58,987 bases of DNA from an uncultured Eubacteriales bacterium (GCA_905203305.1 CAJKVH010000008.1:1-58987); one strand, 5' to 3'; counted from the stretch's first letter, positions 38,402-47,481 are shown. A program made the numbers and translations. The notes: generated by a model from the letters alone, not told the origin.

Positions 38402-38453
38402 AGGGGCTCACATCTTTTTCTCGGGTCTTTCTTTATGGACAAGTTATGTCCCT
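38402..38453. repeat. REP-like palindromic element, copy 1
   Basis: AGGGG.TCACA at one end, a GGGTCTTTC core and a TATGTCCCT other end; related to the copy at 39038-39088. Located where rpmD (L30) would be expected. Confidence 0.55.
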
Positions 38454-38512
38454 TATTGTGACCTAGAGATGTCACTTTCTCAAGTTCCCTTATTTGTTTA
38501 TATTCTCTTTTA

Positions 38513-39004
38513 TTATAATATATCTTCAGGTTTCTTTCCTCTTTTTGCAGCTACAGATTCAACTGTTTGCATTGATTTTAAACCTTCTATTGTAGCATAT
38601 ACTACGTTTCTAGGATTATTTGTTCCTATTATTTTTGTACGAATATTCTTATAACCTGCAAGTTCTAATACTGGTCTAACGCTACCTCCAGCGATAATTC
38701 CAGTACCTTCAGCAGCTGGTTTTAACATAACTTTAGCACTGTCAAATTTTCCAAAATATTCGTGTGGTACTGTTGTATTAACTATTGGAACTGCTATTAA
38801 ATTCTTTTTAGCATCTTGAATAGCTTTTTTGATAGCTTCTGGAACTTCAGCAGCTTTACCATTTCCAACACCAACATGACCGTTTCCATCTCCAACAACA
38901 ACTACTGCTGAAAATCTCATATGTCTACCACCCTTAACAACTTTAGTAACTCTGTTAAGAGCAACAACTTTCTCTTTTAATTCATTTTCTTGCTTTTCTT
39001 CCAT
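38513..39004 (-). CDS. rpsE: 30S ribosomal protein S5
   Basis: 163 residues. S5 helps mRNA entry and decoding fidelity. Recognised by VVALNRVTKVVKGGRHMRFSA and GNGKAAEVPEAIKKA, then GIIAGGSVRPVLE. The ATG at 39004 is preferred: the next in-frame ATG upstream (39046) has no matching N-terminal homology. GGAGGG lies 12 nt upstream. Confidence 0.96.
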   Translation of the reverse strand: MEEKQENELKEKVVALNRVTKVVKGGRHMRFSAVVVVGDGNGHVGVGNGKAAEVPEAIKKAIQDAKKNLIAVPIVNTTVPHEYFGKFDSAKVMLKPAAEGTGIIAGGSVRPVLELAGYKNIRTKIIGTNNPRNVVYATIEGLKSMQTVESVAAKRGKKPEDIL

Positions 39005-39037
39005 GTTAATTAGTTTTCCCTCCTTTTTTCTATTGAC

Positions 39038-39088
39038 AGGGGACACACTTTTTTCACGGGTCTTTCCTTTGGGACAATGTATGCCCCT
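39038..39088. repeat. REP-like palindromic element, copy 2
   Basis: AGGGGACACA at one end, GGGTCTTTCCTTTGGGAC in the middle and TGCCCCT at the other; partial palindrome and clear relative of the element at 38402. Confidence 0.55.
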
Positions 39089-39140
39089 ACCCTTATTAAA
39101 AAGTGATTCTCCCTAATTTTATTTAGGTTTTATGTTGTTA

Positions 39141-39500
39141 TTAGAATTTTAATCCGCCTTCTCTTGCAGCTTCAGCAACTTCTTTAACAACTCCGTGATA
39201 TATGTATCCACCACGATCAAAAACGATGTCTTTAATGTTTATTTTTTCAGCTCTTTTAGCTATTAAAGTTCCAACTTCTTTAGCAGCAACTTTGTTAGCG
39301 TGTTTTTCTTTAACTTCTTTATCTAAAGTTGAAGCTTGAGCTAATGTACAACCATTTACATCATCTATAAGTTGAACATAAATATTACTGTTACTTCTGA
39401 AAACACTTAATCTTGGTCTTTCAGGTGTTCCAGCTATTTTATTTCTAACTCTTTTATGTCTTCTTTCTCTTTCTAATTTTCTATTAGTTTTTGAAACCAT
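39141..39500 (-). CDS. rplR: 50S ribosomal protein L18
   Basis: 119 residues. L18 carries 5S rRNA into the large subunit. Recognised by RKLERERRHKRVRNKIAGT.ERPRLSVFRSN and FDRGGYIYHGVVKEVAEAAREGGL. Standard position between rplF and rpsE, normal length. Confidence 0.97.
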   Translation of the reverse strand: MVSKTNRKLERERRHKRVRNKIAGTPERPRLSVFRSNSNIYVQLIDDVNGCTLAQASTLDKEVKEKHANKVAAKEVGTLIAKRAEKINIKDIVFDRGGYIYHGVVKEVAEAAREGGLKF

Positions 39501-39542
39501 TTTATTCTCCTTTCATAATTCTTCTCAAGGAATTTGAATATT

Positions 39543-40079
39543 CTATTTACCAGTTTTTCCAACTTTACGTCTGATAACTTCTTCAGCGTATTTGATTCCT
39601 TTACCTCTATATACTTCAGGTGGTCTTTTAGTTCTTATAACTGCAGCTGTTTGACCAACTTTTTCTTTATCAATTCCTCTAACTATAATTGTGTTAGCAT
39701 TTGGAACATCAAAAGTGATTCCTTCTGGTGCTTCAAATATTACAGGGTGAGAATATCCAAGTGAAAGGTTTAAGTTATTTCCTTGTTTTTGAACTCTATA
39801 ACCAACACCATTTATTTGTAATTCTCTAGTAAATTCATTTTGAACACCTATAATCATATTATTTATTAATGTTCTTGTTAAACCATGTAAGCTTTTGCTT
39901 CTTCTAACATCAGAATCTCTTGTAACTGTTAATATTCCATCTTCTAATTTCATAGAAATTTCTGGTTCAACTGTTCTTTCTAGTGTTCCTTTTGGTCCTT
40001 TTACAGTAATATGTTGTCCGTCGATTTTAACATCAACTCCAGCAGGTACTGTAATAGGTTTATTTCCTATTCTTGACAT
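39543..40079 (-). CDS. rplF: 50S ribosomal protein L6
   Basis: 178 residues. L6 lies near the factor-binding centre of the 50S subunit. Recognised by MSRIGNKPITVPAGV at the start, GLTRTLINNMIIGV, and KRPPEVYRGKGIKYAEE. The ATG at 40079 has AAGGAG 9 nt upstream; a more upstream in-frame ATG adds residues without homology. Confidence 0.97.
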   Translation of the reverse strand: MSRIGNKPITVPAGVDVKIDGQHITVKGPKGTLERTVEPEISMKLEDGILTVTRDSDVRRSKSLHGLTRTLINNMIIGVQNEFTRELQINGVGYRVQKQGNNLNLSLGYSHPVIFEAPEGITFDVPNANTIIVRGIDKEKVGQTAAVIRTKRPPEVYRGKGIKYAEEVIRRKVGKTGK

Positions 40080-40093
40080 CTTATTTCTCCTTC

Positions 40094-40492
40094 CTACCAA
40101 ATATAAGCTAAAACTTCTCCACCTATTCCAGCATTTCTTGCTTCTTTATCAGTCATTAATCCTTTTGATGTTGAAATTATAGCAATTCCTAAACCATTTA
40201 ATACTTTAGGTAATTCTTCTTTTCCAGCATATACTTTTAATCCTGGTTTACTGATTCTTTTTAAACCATCAATTACTCTAGTTCCTTTTTCGTCATATTT
40301 AAGAGTAATTCTTATAACACCTTGTGTGTTATCTTTGATTTCTTCAAAAGATTTTATGTATCCTTCTTTATATAAAATTTCGGCTATACCAAGTTTCATT
40401 TTTGAACAAGGTACATCTACTGTTTTATGTTTAGAAGTATTTGCATTTCTTATTCTTGTTAGCATGTCTGCTATTGGATCTGTAGTATTCAC
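40094..40492 (-). CDS. rpsH: 30S ribosomal protein S8
   Basis: 132 residues. S8 binds the central domain of 16S rRNA, and in some bacteria represses the spc operon. Recognised by DPIADMLTRIRNANTSKHKTVDVP at the start in part, and GIAIISTSKGLMTDKEARN.GIGGEVLAYIW at the end. Standard gene order with rpsZ upstream and rplF downstream. Confidence 0.97.
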   Translation of the reverse strand: MNTTDPIADMLTRIRNANTSKHKTVDVPCSKMKLGIAEILYKEGYIKSFEEIKDNTQGVIRITLKYDEKGTRVIDGLKRISKPGLKVYAGKEELPKVLNGLGIAIISTSKGLMTDKEARNAGIGGEVLAYIW

Positions 40493-40528
40493 TTTATACT
40501 GACCTCCTTTTCTTTCCTAATTTATATT

Positions 40529-40714
40529 TTACCAACTTGCTTTTCTAACTCCTGGGATTTCTCCTTTATGAGCTAATTCTCTAAAACATATACGACAAAT
40601 ACCATATTTTCTAATATATGCATGTGGTCTACCACAAAGTTTGCATCTATTGTATTCTCTTGTTTGGTATTTTTGTGGTTTTTGTTGTTTAACCTTCATT
40701 GACATTTTTGCCAT
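40529..40714 (-). CDS. rpsZ: 30S ribosomal protein S14, type Z
   Basis: 61 residues, the short zinc form: CKLCGRPHAYIRKYGICRICFRE places four cysteines in CxxC pairs. S14 assembles into the head of the 30S. Standard position between rplE and rpsH. Confidence 0.96.
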   Translation of the reverse strand: MAKMSMKVKQQKPQKYQTREYNRCKLCGRPHAYIRKYGICRICFRELAHKGEIPGVRKASW

Positions 40715-40745
40715 AGAATTAATTCCTCCTATTTCATTTTTTTAA

Positions 40746-41285
40746 TTAAGCATGAAATGGCATACCTAATAGTTTTAATAATTCTCTTCCTTCTTCGTCT
40801 GTTTTAGCAGTTGTAACGAAAATTATATCCATTCCTCTTAATTTATCTACTTTGTCATATTCGATTTCTGGGAATATTAATTGTTCTTTTATACCCATAG
40901 AGTAGTTACCTCTACCATCAAAAGAATTACTTGAAACTCCTCTGAAATCTCTAACTCTTGGAAGTGCGACATTCATTAATTTGTATGCAAAATCGTACAT
41001 TTTATCTTGTCTTAATGTAACTTTGCATCCCATGTCAGCTCCTTCTCTTATTTTAAATGCAGCTATTGATTTTTTTGCCTTTGTTATAACTGGTTTTTGA
41101 CCTGTTATTTGTGTTAAATCATTTATTGCATTTTCTAATGATTTAGGATTGTCTCTAGTATCTCCTAAACCAATGTTTATTACTATTTTATCTAATTTTG
41201 GAACTTCCATTATTGATTTATATCCAAACTTTTTCATTAAAGCTGGAACTACTTCTTTTTGATATTGTTCTTTTAAGATTTCCAT
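40746..41285 (-). CDS. rplE: 50S ribosomal protein L5
   Basis: 179 residues. L5 anchors 5S rRNA and contacts the P-site tRNA. Recognised by YKSIMEVPKLDKIVINIGLG, QKPVITKAKKSIAAFKIREG, and the FRGVSSNSFDGRGNYSMGIKEQ region in part. Typical length and place between rplX and rpsZ. Confidence 0.97.
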   Translation of the reverse strand: MEILKEQYQKEVVPALMKKFGYKSIMEVPKLDKIVINIGLGDTRDNPKSLENAINDLTQITGQKPVITKAKKSIAAFKIREGADMGCKVTLRQDKMYDFAYKLMNVALPRVRDFRGVSSNSFDGRGNYSMGIKEQLIFPEIEYDKVDKLRGMDIIFVTTAKTDEEGRELLKLLGMPFHA

Positions 41286-41314
41286 CTAATTTGTTCCTCC
41301 TTTCTTAAAACCAA

Positions 41315-41620
41315 TTAATCTATTTTGCTATTGCATTTTTTGCAAATTCTAAATTTCTTTCCATCTTCAACAACATATCCAACTCTTGTATGTTTTCCAC
41401 ATTTTGGGCATACTACGTTAACTATTGATGAATGGATTGGGAATTCTTGAGCTATAATTCCACCTTCTTTATTTGGTGCAGCTTTTACATGTTTTTTTCT
41501 AACATTTATACCTTTTACTATAACTTTTTCAGATTTTGGTATTACACTTAAAACTTCACCTGTTTTGCCTTTATCATTTCCTGATAAAACAATAACATTA
41601 TCACCTTTTTTTAGTTTCAT
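41315..41620 (-). CDS. rplX: 50S ribosomal protein L24
   Basis: 101 residues. L24 starts 50S assembly. The KOW motif is KKGDNVIVLSGNDKGKTGEV near the start; a C-terminal VCPKCGKHTRVGY...CKKC provides a zinc-like CxxC pair typical for Gram-positive L24. Normal place between rplN and rplE. Confidence 0.97.
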   Translation of the reverse strand: MKLKKGDNVIVLSGNDKGKTGEVLSVIPKSEKVIVKGINVRKKHVKAAPNKEGGIIAQEFPIHSSIVNVVCPKCGKHTRVGYVVEDGKKFRICKKCNSKID

Positions 41621-41663
41621 TAAGGTTTTCCTCCTTTTTCTAAATTTCTGCGAATATTATTTA

Positions 41664-42032
41664 TTATAGAACTTCTGGAGCTAATGAAAGTATTTTCATG
41701 TATTCTCCTTCTCTTAATTCTCTTGCAACAGGCCCAAATATACGTGTTCCTCTTGGTGTTTTATCTTCTTTTATTATAACTGCAGCATTTTCATCAAATC
41801 TTACATAAGAACCATCAGCTCTTCTGATAGGATTTTTTGTTCTAACAACTACTGCTTTTACAACATCACCTTTTTTAACAACTCCACCTGGTGTTGCTGA
41901 TTTTACAGAAGCAACTATTATATCTCCAATACTTGCTGTTTTTCTGTAAGAACCACCTAAACATCTGATACACATAATTTCTTTAGCACCTGTGTTGTCA
42001 GCTACTTTTAATATACTTTGTTGTTGTACCAT
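41664..42032 (-). CDS. rplN: 50S ribosomal protein L14
   Basis: 122 residues, standard length. L14 contacts the L19-binding and factor region of 50S. Recognised by the start (MVQQQSILKVADNTGAKE), CIRCLGGS, VKKGDVVKAVVVRTK and FDENAAVII. Between rpsQ and rplX as in the ancestral order. Confidence 0.97.
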   Translation of the reverse strand: MVQQQSILKVADNTGAKEIMCIRCLGGSYRKTASIGDIIVASVKSATPGGVVKKGDVVKAVVVRTKNPIRRADGSYVRFDENAAVIIKEDKTPRGTRIFGPVARELREGEYMKILSLAPEVL

Positions 42033-42057
42033 TTTTCGGTATCCTCCTTTTCTTTTT

Positions 42058-42324
42058 TTATTTGATAACAGCTTTTTCTACTATTTCAACTACTCTCCAT
42101 CTTTTATCCTTTGAAAGAGGTCTAGTTTCCATAACTTTTACTTTATCTCCAATTCCGCAACTGTTATTTTCGTCATGTGCTTTTAATGTATATGTTTTTT
42201 TAACGATTTTTCCATAAACACTATGTTTTACATTTCTTTCAACAGCTACAACTACAGTTTTATCCATTTTGTTAGATTTAACTGTACCGATCATTGTTTT
42301 ACGAAGATTTCTTGTTTGATCCAT
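42058..42324 (-). CDS. rpsQ: 30S ribosomal protein S17
   Basis: 88 residues. S17 is an OB-fold primary binder of 16S rRNA. Recognised by RKTMIGTVKSNKMDKTVVVAVER and YTLKAHDENNSCGIGDKVKVMETRPLS in part. Its start overlaps the rpmC stop by one base. Confidence 0.96.
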   Translation of the reverse strand: MDQTRNLRKTMIGTVKSNKMDKTVVVAVERNVKHSVYGKIVKKTYTLKAHDENNSCGIGDKVKVMETRPLSKDKRWRVVEIVEKAVIK

Positions 42325-42536
42325 TACTCATTTACCCCTTTCTTCTCAGCGATTTTTCTTTCTGTTAAAACAGTGTTGATTCTAGCTATATCTTTTTTAA
42401 CATCTCTTATTTTCATAGGATTGTCTAAAGAATTTGTAGCTAAACTGAATTTTAATTTGAATAATTCTGTTTTTAATTCACCTAATTCTTTTTCCAATTC
42501 AGGTGAAGACATTTCTTTTATTTTATTTATTTTCAT
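42324..42536 (-). CDS. rpmC: 50S ribosomal protein L29
   Basis: 70 residues. L29 lies near the exit tunnel and helps form the SRP/trigger factor platform. Begins MKINKIKEMSSPELEKEL; ends with a helical charged tail. The ATG at 42536 has GGAGGG 8 nt upstream, inside the end of rplP; the genes overlap by 14 nt. Confidence 0.95.
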   Translation of the reverse strand: MKINKIKEMSSPELEKELGELKTELFKLKFSLATNSLDNPMKIRDVKKDIARINTVLTERKIAEKKGVNE

Positions 42537-42969
42537 TATTTTCACCCTCCTCGATAGCAACTTCTTTCATTACAAATTTTGTTTTAACTGGCAATTTATT
42601 TTTTGCAAGTCTTAGGGCTTCTCTAGCTGTTGTTTCTGATACTCCTGCTATTTCAAACATAACTCTACCAGGTTTTACAGCTGCTACCCAAAATTCTGTA
42701 TTTCCTTTACCTTTACCCATACGAGTTCCAGCTGGTTTTCTTGTTATTGGTTTGTCTGGGAATATTTTAATCCAAACTTTACCATCTCTTCTCATATAAC
42801 GAGTCATAGCAACTCTGGCTGCTTCAATTTGGTTTCCTGTGATTAATCCTGCTTCTAAAGCTTGTAATCCGAATTCTCCATGTGATACTACTGTTCCTCT
42901 TGTTGCTCTACCTCTATTTCTACCTTTTTGAACTTTTCTATGTTTTGATCTTTTTGGCATTAATGGCAT
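42523..42969 (-). CDS. rplP: 50S ribosomal protein L16
   Basis: 148 residues. L16 organises the A-site tRNA region of 50S. Recognised by MPKRSKHRKVQKGRNRG, GEFGLQALEAGLITGNQIEAAR in part, and WIKIFPDKPITRKPAGTRMG in part. Its ATG overlaps the rpsC stop codon (TAATG), with GGAGGAG upstream. Confidence 0.97.
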   Translation of the reverse strand: MPLMPKRSKHRKVQKGRNRGRATRGTVVSHGEFGLQALEAGLITGNQIEAARVAMTRYMRRDGKVWIKIFPDKPITRKPAGTRMGKGKGNTEFWVAAVKPGRVMFEIAGVSETTAREALRLAKNKLPVKTKFVMKEVAIEEGENNENK

Positions 42970-43625
42970 TATGCTTCTCCTCCTTCCATTTTTTTAGTTG
43001 GAAGAACTTCTCCTTTATATATCCACACTTTAACACCGATTTTTCCATATGTAGTATTTGCTTCTGCAAATCCATAATCTATATCAGCTCTTAAAGTTTG
43101 TAGTGGAATATTTCCTTCTTTATAGAATTCAGTTCTAGCCATATCAGCTCCACCTAATCTTCCAGATACTGCTGTTTTGATTCCAGCAGCTCCTGCTCTC
43201 ATAGTTTTTTGCATGCATTGTTTCATGGCACGTCTGAATGAAATTCTTCTTTCTAGTTGTGAAGCTATATCTTCTGCAACAAGTGTTGCATCTAAACTTG
43301 TATTTTTAACTTCTACAACATTTAGGTTTACATCTTTTCCTATTAATTTTTTGATATCAGCTCTTAAAGCTTCTGCTCCAGCTCCACCTTTTCCGATTAA
43401 TATTCCAGGTTTAGCTGTATAAACGTTAACTTTAACTGATTTTGCTGTTCTCTCAATTTCTATATTTGCGATACCAGCTTCGTATTCTTTTTTCTTTAAA
43501 AATTTACGAATTTTTTGATCTTCTACTAAATAATCTGCAAAATTATTATTATTTGCATACCATTTAGAGCTCCAGTCTTTGATTATTCCTAATCTAGCTC
43601 CTGTTGGGTGTACTTTTTGTCCCAT
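42969..43625 (-). CDS. rpsC: 30S ribosomal protein S3
   Basis: 218 residues. S3 lies at the mRNA entry tunnel; KH type-2 domain (GILIGKGGAGAEALRADI near 75-95). Recognised by MGQKVHPTGARLGI at the start and GRLGGADMARTEFYKEGNIPL in part. Standard order, between rplV and rplP. Confidence 0.97.
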   Translation of the reverse strand: MGQKVHPTGARLGIIKDWSSKWYANNNNFADYLVEDQKIRKFLKKKEYEAGIANIEIERTAKSVKVNVYTAKPGILIGKGGAGAEALRADIKKLIGKDVNLNVVEVKNTSLDATLVAEDIASQLERRISFRRAMKQCMQKTMRAGAAGIKTAVSGRLGGADMARTEFYKEGNIPLQTLRADIDYGFAEANTTYGKIGVKVWIYKGEVLPTKKMEGGEA

Positions 43626-43649
43626 AGCTTGATTGCCTCCTTCTTAATT

Positions 43650-43997
43650 TTATTCGTGTTCCTTTAGAACTATTGTTATATGACTTGTTCTTTTTCTAAT
43701 TCTTACTGCTGAACCTTTTGCAGCTGGTCTAATTCTTTTTAAAGTTGGACCTTGGTTTGCATAGATTTCAGAAATATATAATTTTTCATGTTTCATTTCA
43801 TGATTATTTTCAGCATTTGCAATAGCTGATTTTAAAAGCTTTTCTATTATCTCTGAAGATGCTTTTGGTGTAAATTTAACTATTGCTAAAGCTTCGTCTA
43901 CGTCTTTTCCTCTTATTAAGTCTGCAACAATTTTAACTTTTCTTGAAGATATTCTTGCATATTTAAGAGTTGCTTGAGCTGTTTTTATTTCTTCCAT
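43650..43997 (-). CDS. rplV: 50S ribosomal protein L22
   Basis: 115 residues. L22 lines the nascent peptide tunnel. Recognised by ISSRKVKIVADLIRGK, ENNHEMKHEKLYISEIYANQG in part, and the beta-hairpin LKRIRPAAKGSAVRIRKRTSHI in part. Standard order between rpsS and rpsC. Confidence 0.97.
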   Translation of the reverse strand: MEEIKTAQATLKYARISSRKVKIVADLIRGKDVDEALAIVKFTPKASSEIIEKLLKSAIANAENNHEMKHEKLYISEIYANQGPTLKRIRPAAKGSAVRIRKRTSHITIVLKEHE

Positions 43998-44042
43998 TTG
44001 ATTTAATCTCCTCTCTTTATATTAGTAGATTTATATTTTTAA

Positions 44043-44318
44043 TTATTTTTTAGTTGTTTTTTCTCCTGCATGACCTTTGAATGTTCTTGTAGGAGCAAAT
44101 TCACCTAATTTATGACCAATCATTTCTTCTGATATATAAACAGGAACATGTTTTCTTCCGTCATGAACAGCTATTGTATGACCAACCATTTGTGGGTAAA
44201 TTGTAGATGCTCTAGACCATGTTTTAACAACTTCTTTTTTGTTTTCAGCGTTCATAGCTTCTATTCTTCTCATTAATTCTGGAGCTACGAAAGGCACTTT
44301 TTTACTTGATCTTGACAT
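44043..44318 (-). CDS. rpsS: 30S ribosomal protein S19
   Basis: 91 residues. S19 is in the 30S head, contacting tRNA. Recognised by MSRSSKKVPFVAPELM, IYPQMVGHTIAVHDGRKHVPVYI in part, and GEFAPTRTFKGH. Between rplB and rplV as expected. Confidence 0.97.
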   Translation of the reverse strand: MSRSSKKVPFVAPELMRRIEAMNAENKKEVVKTWSRASTIYPQMVGHTIAVHDGRKHVPVYISEEMIGHKLGEFAPTRTFKGHAGEKTTKK

Positions 44319-44323
44319 AAGTT

Positions 44324-45151
44324 TTATTTCCTCCTCTTAACTATAAATTTATTTGATTGTTTCTTTTTATTTCTTGTCTTGTATCCAAGAGCTGGTTTAC
44401 CCCAAGGTGTCATTGGTCCTGCGTGTCCGATTGGAGCTTTACCTTCACCACCACCATGTGGGTGATCGCATGGGTTCATTGCAGATCCTCTAACTTCAGG
44501 TCTCCATCCCATATGTCTTTTTCTTCCTGCTTTACCTAAATGTACATTTCCATGATCTGAGTTTCCTATAACTCCGATTGTTGCTCTACAATTTGCTAAA
44601 ACTAATCTCATTTCTCCAGAAGGTAATCTAACATGTGCGTATTTTCCTTCTTTAGCCATTAATTGAGCACTTTGTCCAGCAGCTTTTACAAGTTTTCCAC
44701 CTTGTCCTGGATTTAATTCTATATTGTGGATTAAAGTACCAACTGGGATACTGTTGATTTCCATACAGTTTCCTGCTTTTATATCTGCTGATTTTCCAGA
44801 TACTACTTTATCTCCATCTGTTAATCCTTGTGGTGCTAATATATATGCTTTTTCTCCATCTTCATATTTGATTAAAGCTATATTTGCACTTCTGTTTGGA
44901 TCATATTCTATACCGATAACTTCTGCTACCATGTCATCTTTTTTACGTTTAAAATCTATTATTCTATATTTTTGTCTGTTTCCTCCACCTTGATGACGTA
45001 CTGTTATTCTACCATAAGAGTTTCTTCCTGCTTTTTCTTTCTTTACAGCTAATAAAGATTTTTCAGGAGTTTTCTTTGTTATCTCTTTGTAGTCTAATAC
45101 TGTCATGTTTCTTCTAGATGGTGTATATGCGTTAAATCTTTTTGTTGCCAT
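44324..45151 (-). CDS. rplB: 50S ribosomal protein L2
   Basis: 275 residues, standard length. L2 is needed for subunit joining and peptidyl-transferase activity. Recognised by NSYGRITVRHQGGGNRQKYR, GIEYDPNRSANIAL, and the conserved MNPCDHPHGGGEGKAPIG loop near residue 224-241. Standard order after rplW. Confidence 0.98.
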   Translation of the reverse strand: MATKRFNAYTPSRRNMTVLDYKEITKKTPEKSLLAVKKEKAGRNSYGRITVRHQGGGNRQKYRIIDFKRKKDDMVAEVIGIEYDPNRSANIALIKYEDGEKAYILAPQGLTDGDKVVSGKSADIKAGNCMEINSIPVGTLIHNIELNPGQGGKLVKAAGQSAQLMAKEGKYAHVRLPSGEMRLVLANCRATIGVIGNSDHGNVHLGKAGRKRHMGWRPEVRGSAMNPCDHPHGGGEGKAPIGHAGPMTPWGKPALGYKTRNKKKQSNKFIVKRRK

Positions 45152-45255
45152 TTTATTTTCTCTCCTTTTTTATTTTTTAGCGAATTTTTTTCCTGTATCG
45201 CTTACAGATAAAATTTATTTTCCGGGTTATTTCCCGATATTTTTTTATTTTAGGT

Positions 45256-45603
45256 TTATGCACCTGTAAAGTCTTCGATTGAATCTTTAAATTTCTTTGT
45301 TCCTTTAACTTCTTTTCCACCTTTACCTAGGTATGTTTCAGCTTTAGGATCTGTATCTATAGTTACTATAGCTTTTTTCCAATCTGAAGTTCTTCCTTGA
45401 TGATATCCTACTCTTTTCTTTTTACCGTTAACATTCATTGTATTAACATTTAATACTTTAACACCAAAAAGTTTTTCTACGGCTTTACCGATTTCAACTT
45501 TTGTTGCTTTTTTGTTTACTTTGAAAGTATATTTTCCTTCTTGTAAACCATTGTTACTTTTTTCTGTAACTATTGGGGCTATTATTATTTCTTCTGCTAT
45601 CAT
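45256..45603 (-). CDS. rplW: 50S ribosomal protein L23
   Basis: 115 residues. L23 docks trigger factor and SRP at the tunnel exit. Recognised by IIAPIVTEKSN and YTFKVNKKATKVEIGKAVE. The C-terminus has a short charged extension of about 15 residues. The 104-nt gap to rplB holds short AT-rich sequence with no clear feature. Confidence 0.95.
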   Translation of the reverse strand: MIAEEIIIAPIVTEKSNNGLQEGKYTFKVNKKATKVEIGKAVEKLFGVKVLNVNTMNVNGKKKRVGYHQGRTSDWKKAIVTIDTDPKAETYLGKGGKEVKGTKKFKDSIEDFTGA

Positions 45604-45605
45604 GA

Positions 45606-46229
45606 TTAAGCATACACCTCCTCTAATTTTTTAACAGTATCTAATGTTAAAACTAAGTTAGTATATCTTAATAAATCATAAACATTTATTGTGTTTGCAA
45701 GTATTGCTTTTGCACCTTCAATGTTTCTTGTAGATGCTTGAACATTTAAATTCTTTTCTGGTAATATAACTAATGTCTTACCTTCTAATTTTAAACTATT
45801 TAAAGCATTAACCATTGATTTAGTTTTTATTTCAGCTAACTCTAATTTATCAACTACTGTTAATTTGTTTTCTAATACTTTAGAACTTAATATTGATCTT
45901 ATTGCTAATCTCTTTTCTTTTTTGTTTACAGTATATCTGTATGAACGTGGTTTTGGTCCTAATGCTATACCACCTTTAATCCATTGTGGTGCACGGATAC
46001 TTCCTTGTCTTGCACGTCCTGTTCCTTTTTGTCTCCATGGTTTTCTTCCACCACCACGAACTTCTGATCTTGTTTTTGTACTTTGTGTACCTTGTCTTTG
46101 ATTAGCTAAGTAGTTTACTAAAACTGCATGAACTATTGTTTCATTTGGTTCTATTCCGAATACGTTTTCATTTAATTCTACATCACTAACCTTTTTACCA
46201 TTTATATCATATACGTCTACTTTTGGCAT
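45606..46229 (-). CDS. rplD: 50S ribosomal protein L4
   Basis: 207 residues. L4 lines the tunnel and, in several bacteria, represses its own S10 operon by binding the leader or attenuating transcription. Recognised by the R-rich loop RGGGRKPWRQKGTGRARQGS and SPQW-like RAPQWIKGGIALGPKPRSY in part. Standard order between rplC and rplW. Confidence 0.97.
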   Translation of the reverse strand: MPKVDVYDINGKKVSDVELNENVFGIEPNETIVHAVLVNYLANQRQGTQSTKTRSEVRGGGRKPWRQKGTGRARQGSIRAPQWIKGGIALGPKPRSYRYTVNKKEKRLAIRSILSSKVLENKLTVVDKLELAEIKTKSMVNALNSLKLEGKTLVILPEKNLNVQASTRNIEGAKAILANTINVYDLLRYTNLVLTLDTVKKLEEVYA

Positions 46230-46247
46230 GACCTAACTCCTCCTTTC

Positions 46248-46883
46248 TTAGTCTATAGCCTTAACAGCTGATTTTATTTTTAATATTGCACCTTTTGCTC
46301 CAGGTACGCTTCCTTTTACTAGGATTACATTTTTATCCATATCAACAGCTACTACGTCTAAGTTTTGGATTGTAACTGTTACATGTCCCATATGTCCTGG
46401 TAATTTTTTACCTTTAAATACTCTTCCTGGTGTAGATGTTGGTCCCATTGATCCAGGTCTTCTATGATACATTGATCCATGTCCCATAGGTCCTCTTGAT
46501 TGACCATGTCTTTTTATAACACCTTGGAATCCTTTTCCTTTTGATGTTCCTTGGATGTCTACTTTTTCTCCAGCTGCAAATATATCAGCTTTTACTTCAT
46601 CTCCTACTTTGAATGATGAAATATCATCTAATCTAAATTCTCTTAAATGTTTTTTAGGGTCTAATTTAGATTTTGCAAAATGTCCCATTTCTGGTTTATT
46701 TATATGTTTTGCTTTTACATCACCGAATCCTAATTGTACTGCATTGTATCCATCAGTTTCTGATGTTTTAACTTGTGCAACTACACATGGTCCAGCTTCT
46801 ATTACTGTTACTGGAATAACTAATCCGTTTTCATCGAATATTTGTGTCATTCCTATTTTCTTTCCGATTAATCCTTTTTTCAT
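46248..46883 (-). CDS. rplC: 50S ribosomal protein L3
   Basis: 211 residues. L3 starts 50S assembly near the peptidyl-transferase centre. Recognised by the start (KKGLIGKKIGMTQIFDENG), the loop GFQGVIKRHG.S.GP.GHGS.YHR, and GSMGPTSTPGRVFKGKKLPG. Standard order after rpsJ. Confidence 0.97.
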   Translation of the reverse strand: MKKGLIGKKIGMTQIFDENGLVIPVTVIEAGPCVVAQVKTSETDGYNAVQLGFGDVKAKHINKPEMGHFAKSKLDPKKHLREFRLDDISSFKVGDEVKADIFAAGEKVDIQGTSKGKGFQGVIKRHGQSRGPMGHGSMYHRRPGSMGPTSTPGRVFKGKKLPGHMGHVTVTIQNLDVVAVDMDKNVILVKGSVPGAKGAILKIKSAVKAID

Positions 46884-46966
46884 TTTCTTTCCTCCTATTG
46901 GCTGACTTTTTTGCCAGCATTGGTTTTTATTTTTTAATATGTAAGCTTTTTGCTTTTTTAGAAATC

Positions 46967-47290
46967 TTATAATTTGATTTCGATATCAACACCTGCTGGT
47001 AATTCTAATTTCATTAATGAATCAACAGTTTTTTGTGTTGGGTAAAGAATGTCTATAACTCTTTTATGTGTTCTCATTTCGAATTGTTCTCTTGAATCTT
47101 TGTGTTTGTGTGGAGAACGTATTACTGTTACAACTTCTTTCTTTGTTGGTAGTGGAATAGGTCCTGAAACTTTTGCTCCTGTCTTTTTAGCAGTTTCTAC
47201 TATCTTTGCAGCAGACTGATCTAAAATTTGAGATTCATAAGCTTTTACCCTTATTCTGATTTTTTCACTAGTAACAACTTGATTTGCCAT
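46967..47290 (-). CDS. rpsJ: 30S ribosomal protein S10
   Basis: 107 residues. S10 works in the 30S head and, with NusB, in transcription antitermination. Recognised by IRIRVKAYESQILDQSAAKIVETAKKTGA in part, and HKDSREQFEMRTHKR. First gene of the S10 operon, preceded by a 250-nt leader. Confidence 0.97.
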   Translation of the reverse strand: MANQVVTSEKIRIRVKAYESQILDQSAAKIVETAKKTGAKVSGPIPLPTKKEVVTVIRSPHKHKDSREQFEMRTHKRVIDILYPTQKTVDSLMKLELPAGVDIEIKL

Positions 47291-47481
47291 TGCTATTTTC
47301 CCTCCTTAATATTTTTTGTATTTGTTTAGCTTGGCAAGTTATAATGCACCCTGGTGTTTTGTATTTATCCATTTTAAAATCCCAAATTTGCATGAATATT
47401 TTGGGATAAGTGCTTTATATTTATTCTCTTAATTTTTAAGATTAAACTTACCGCCTGGTCTAAGCCATGACATACTCCATC

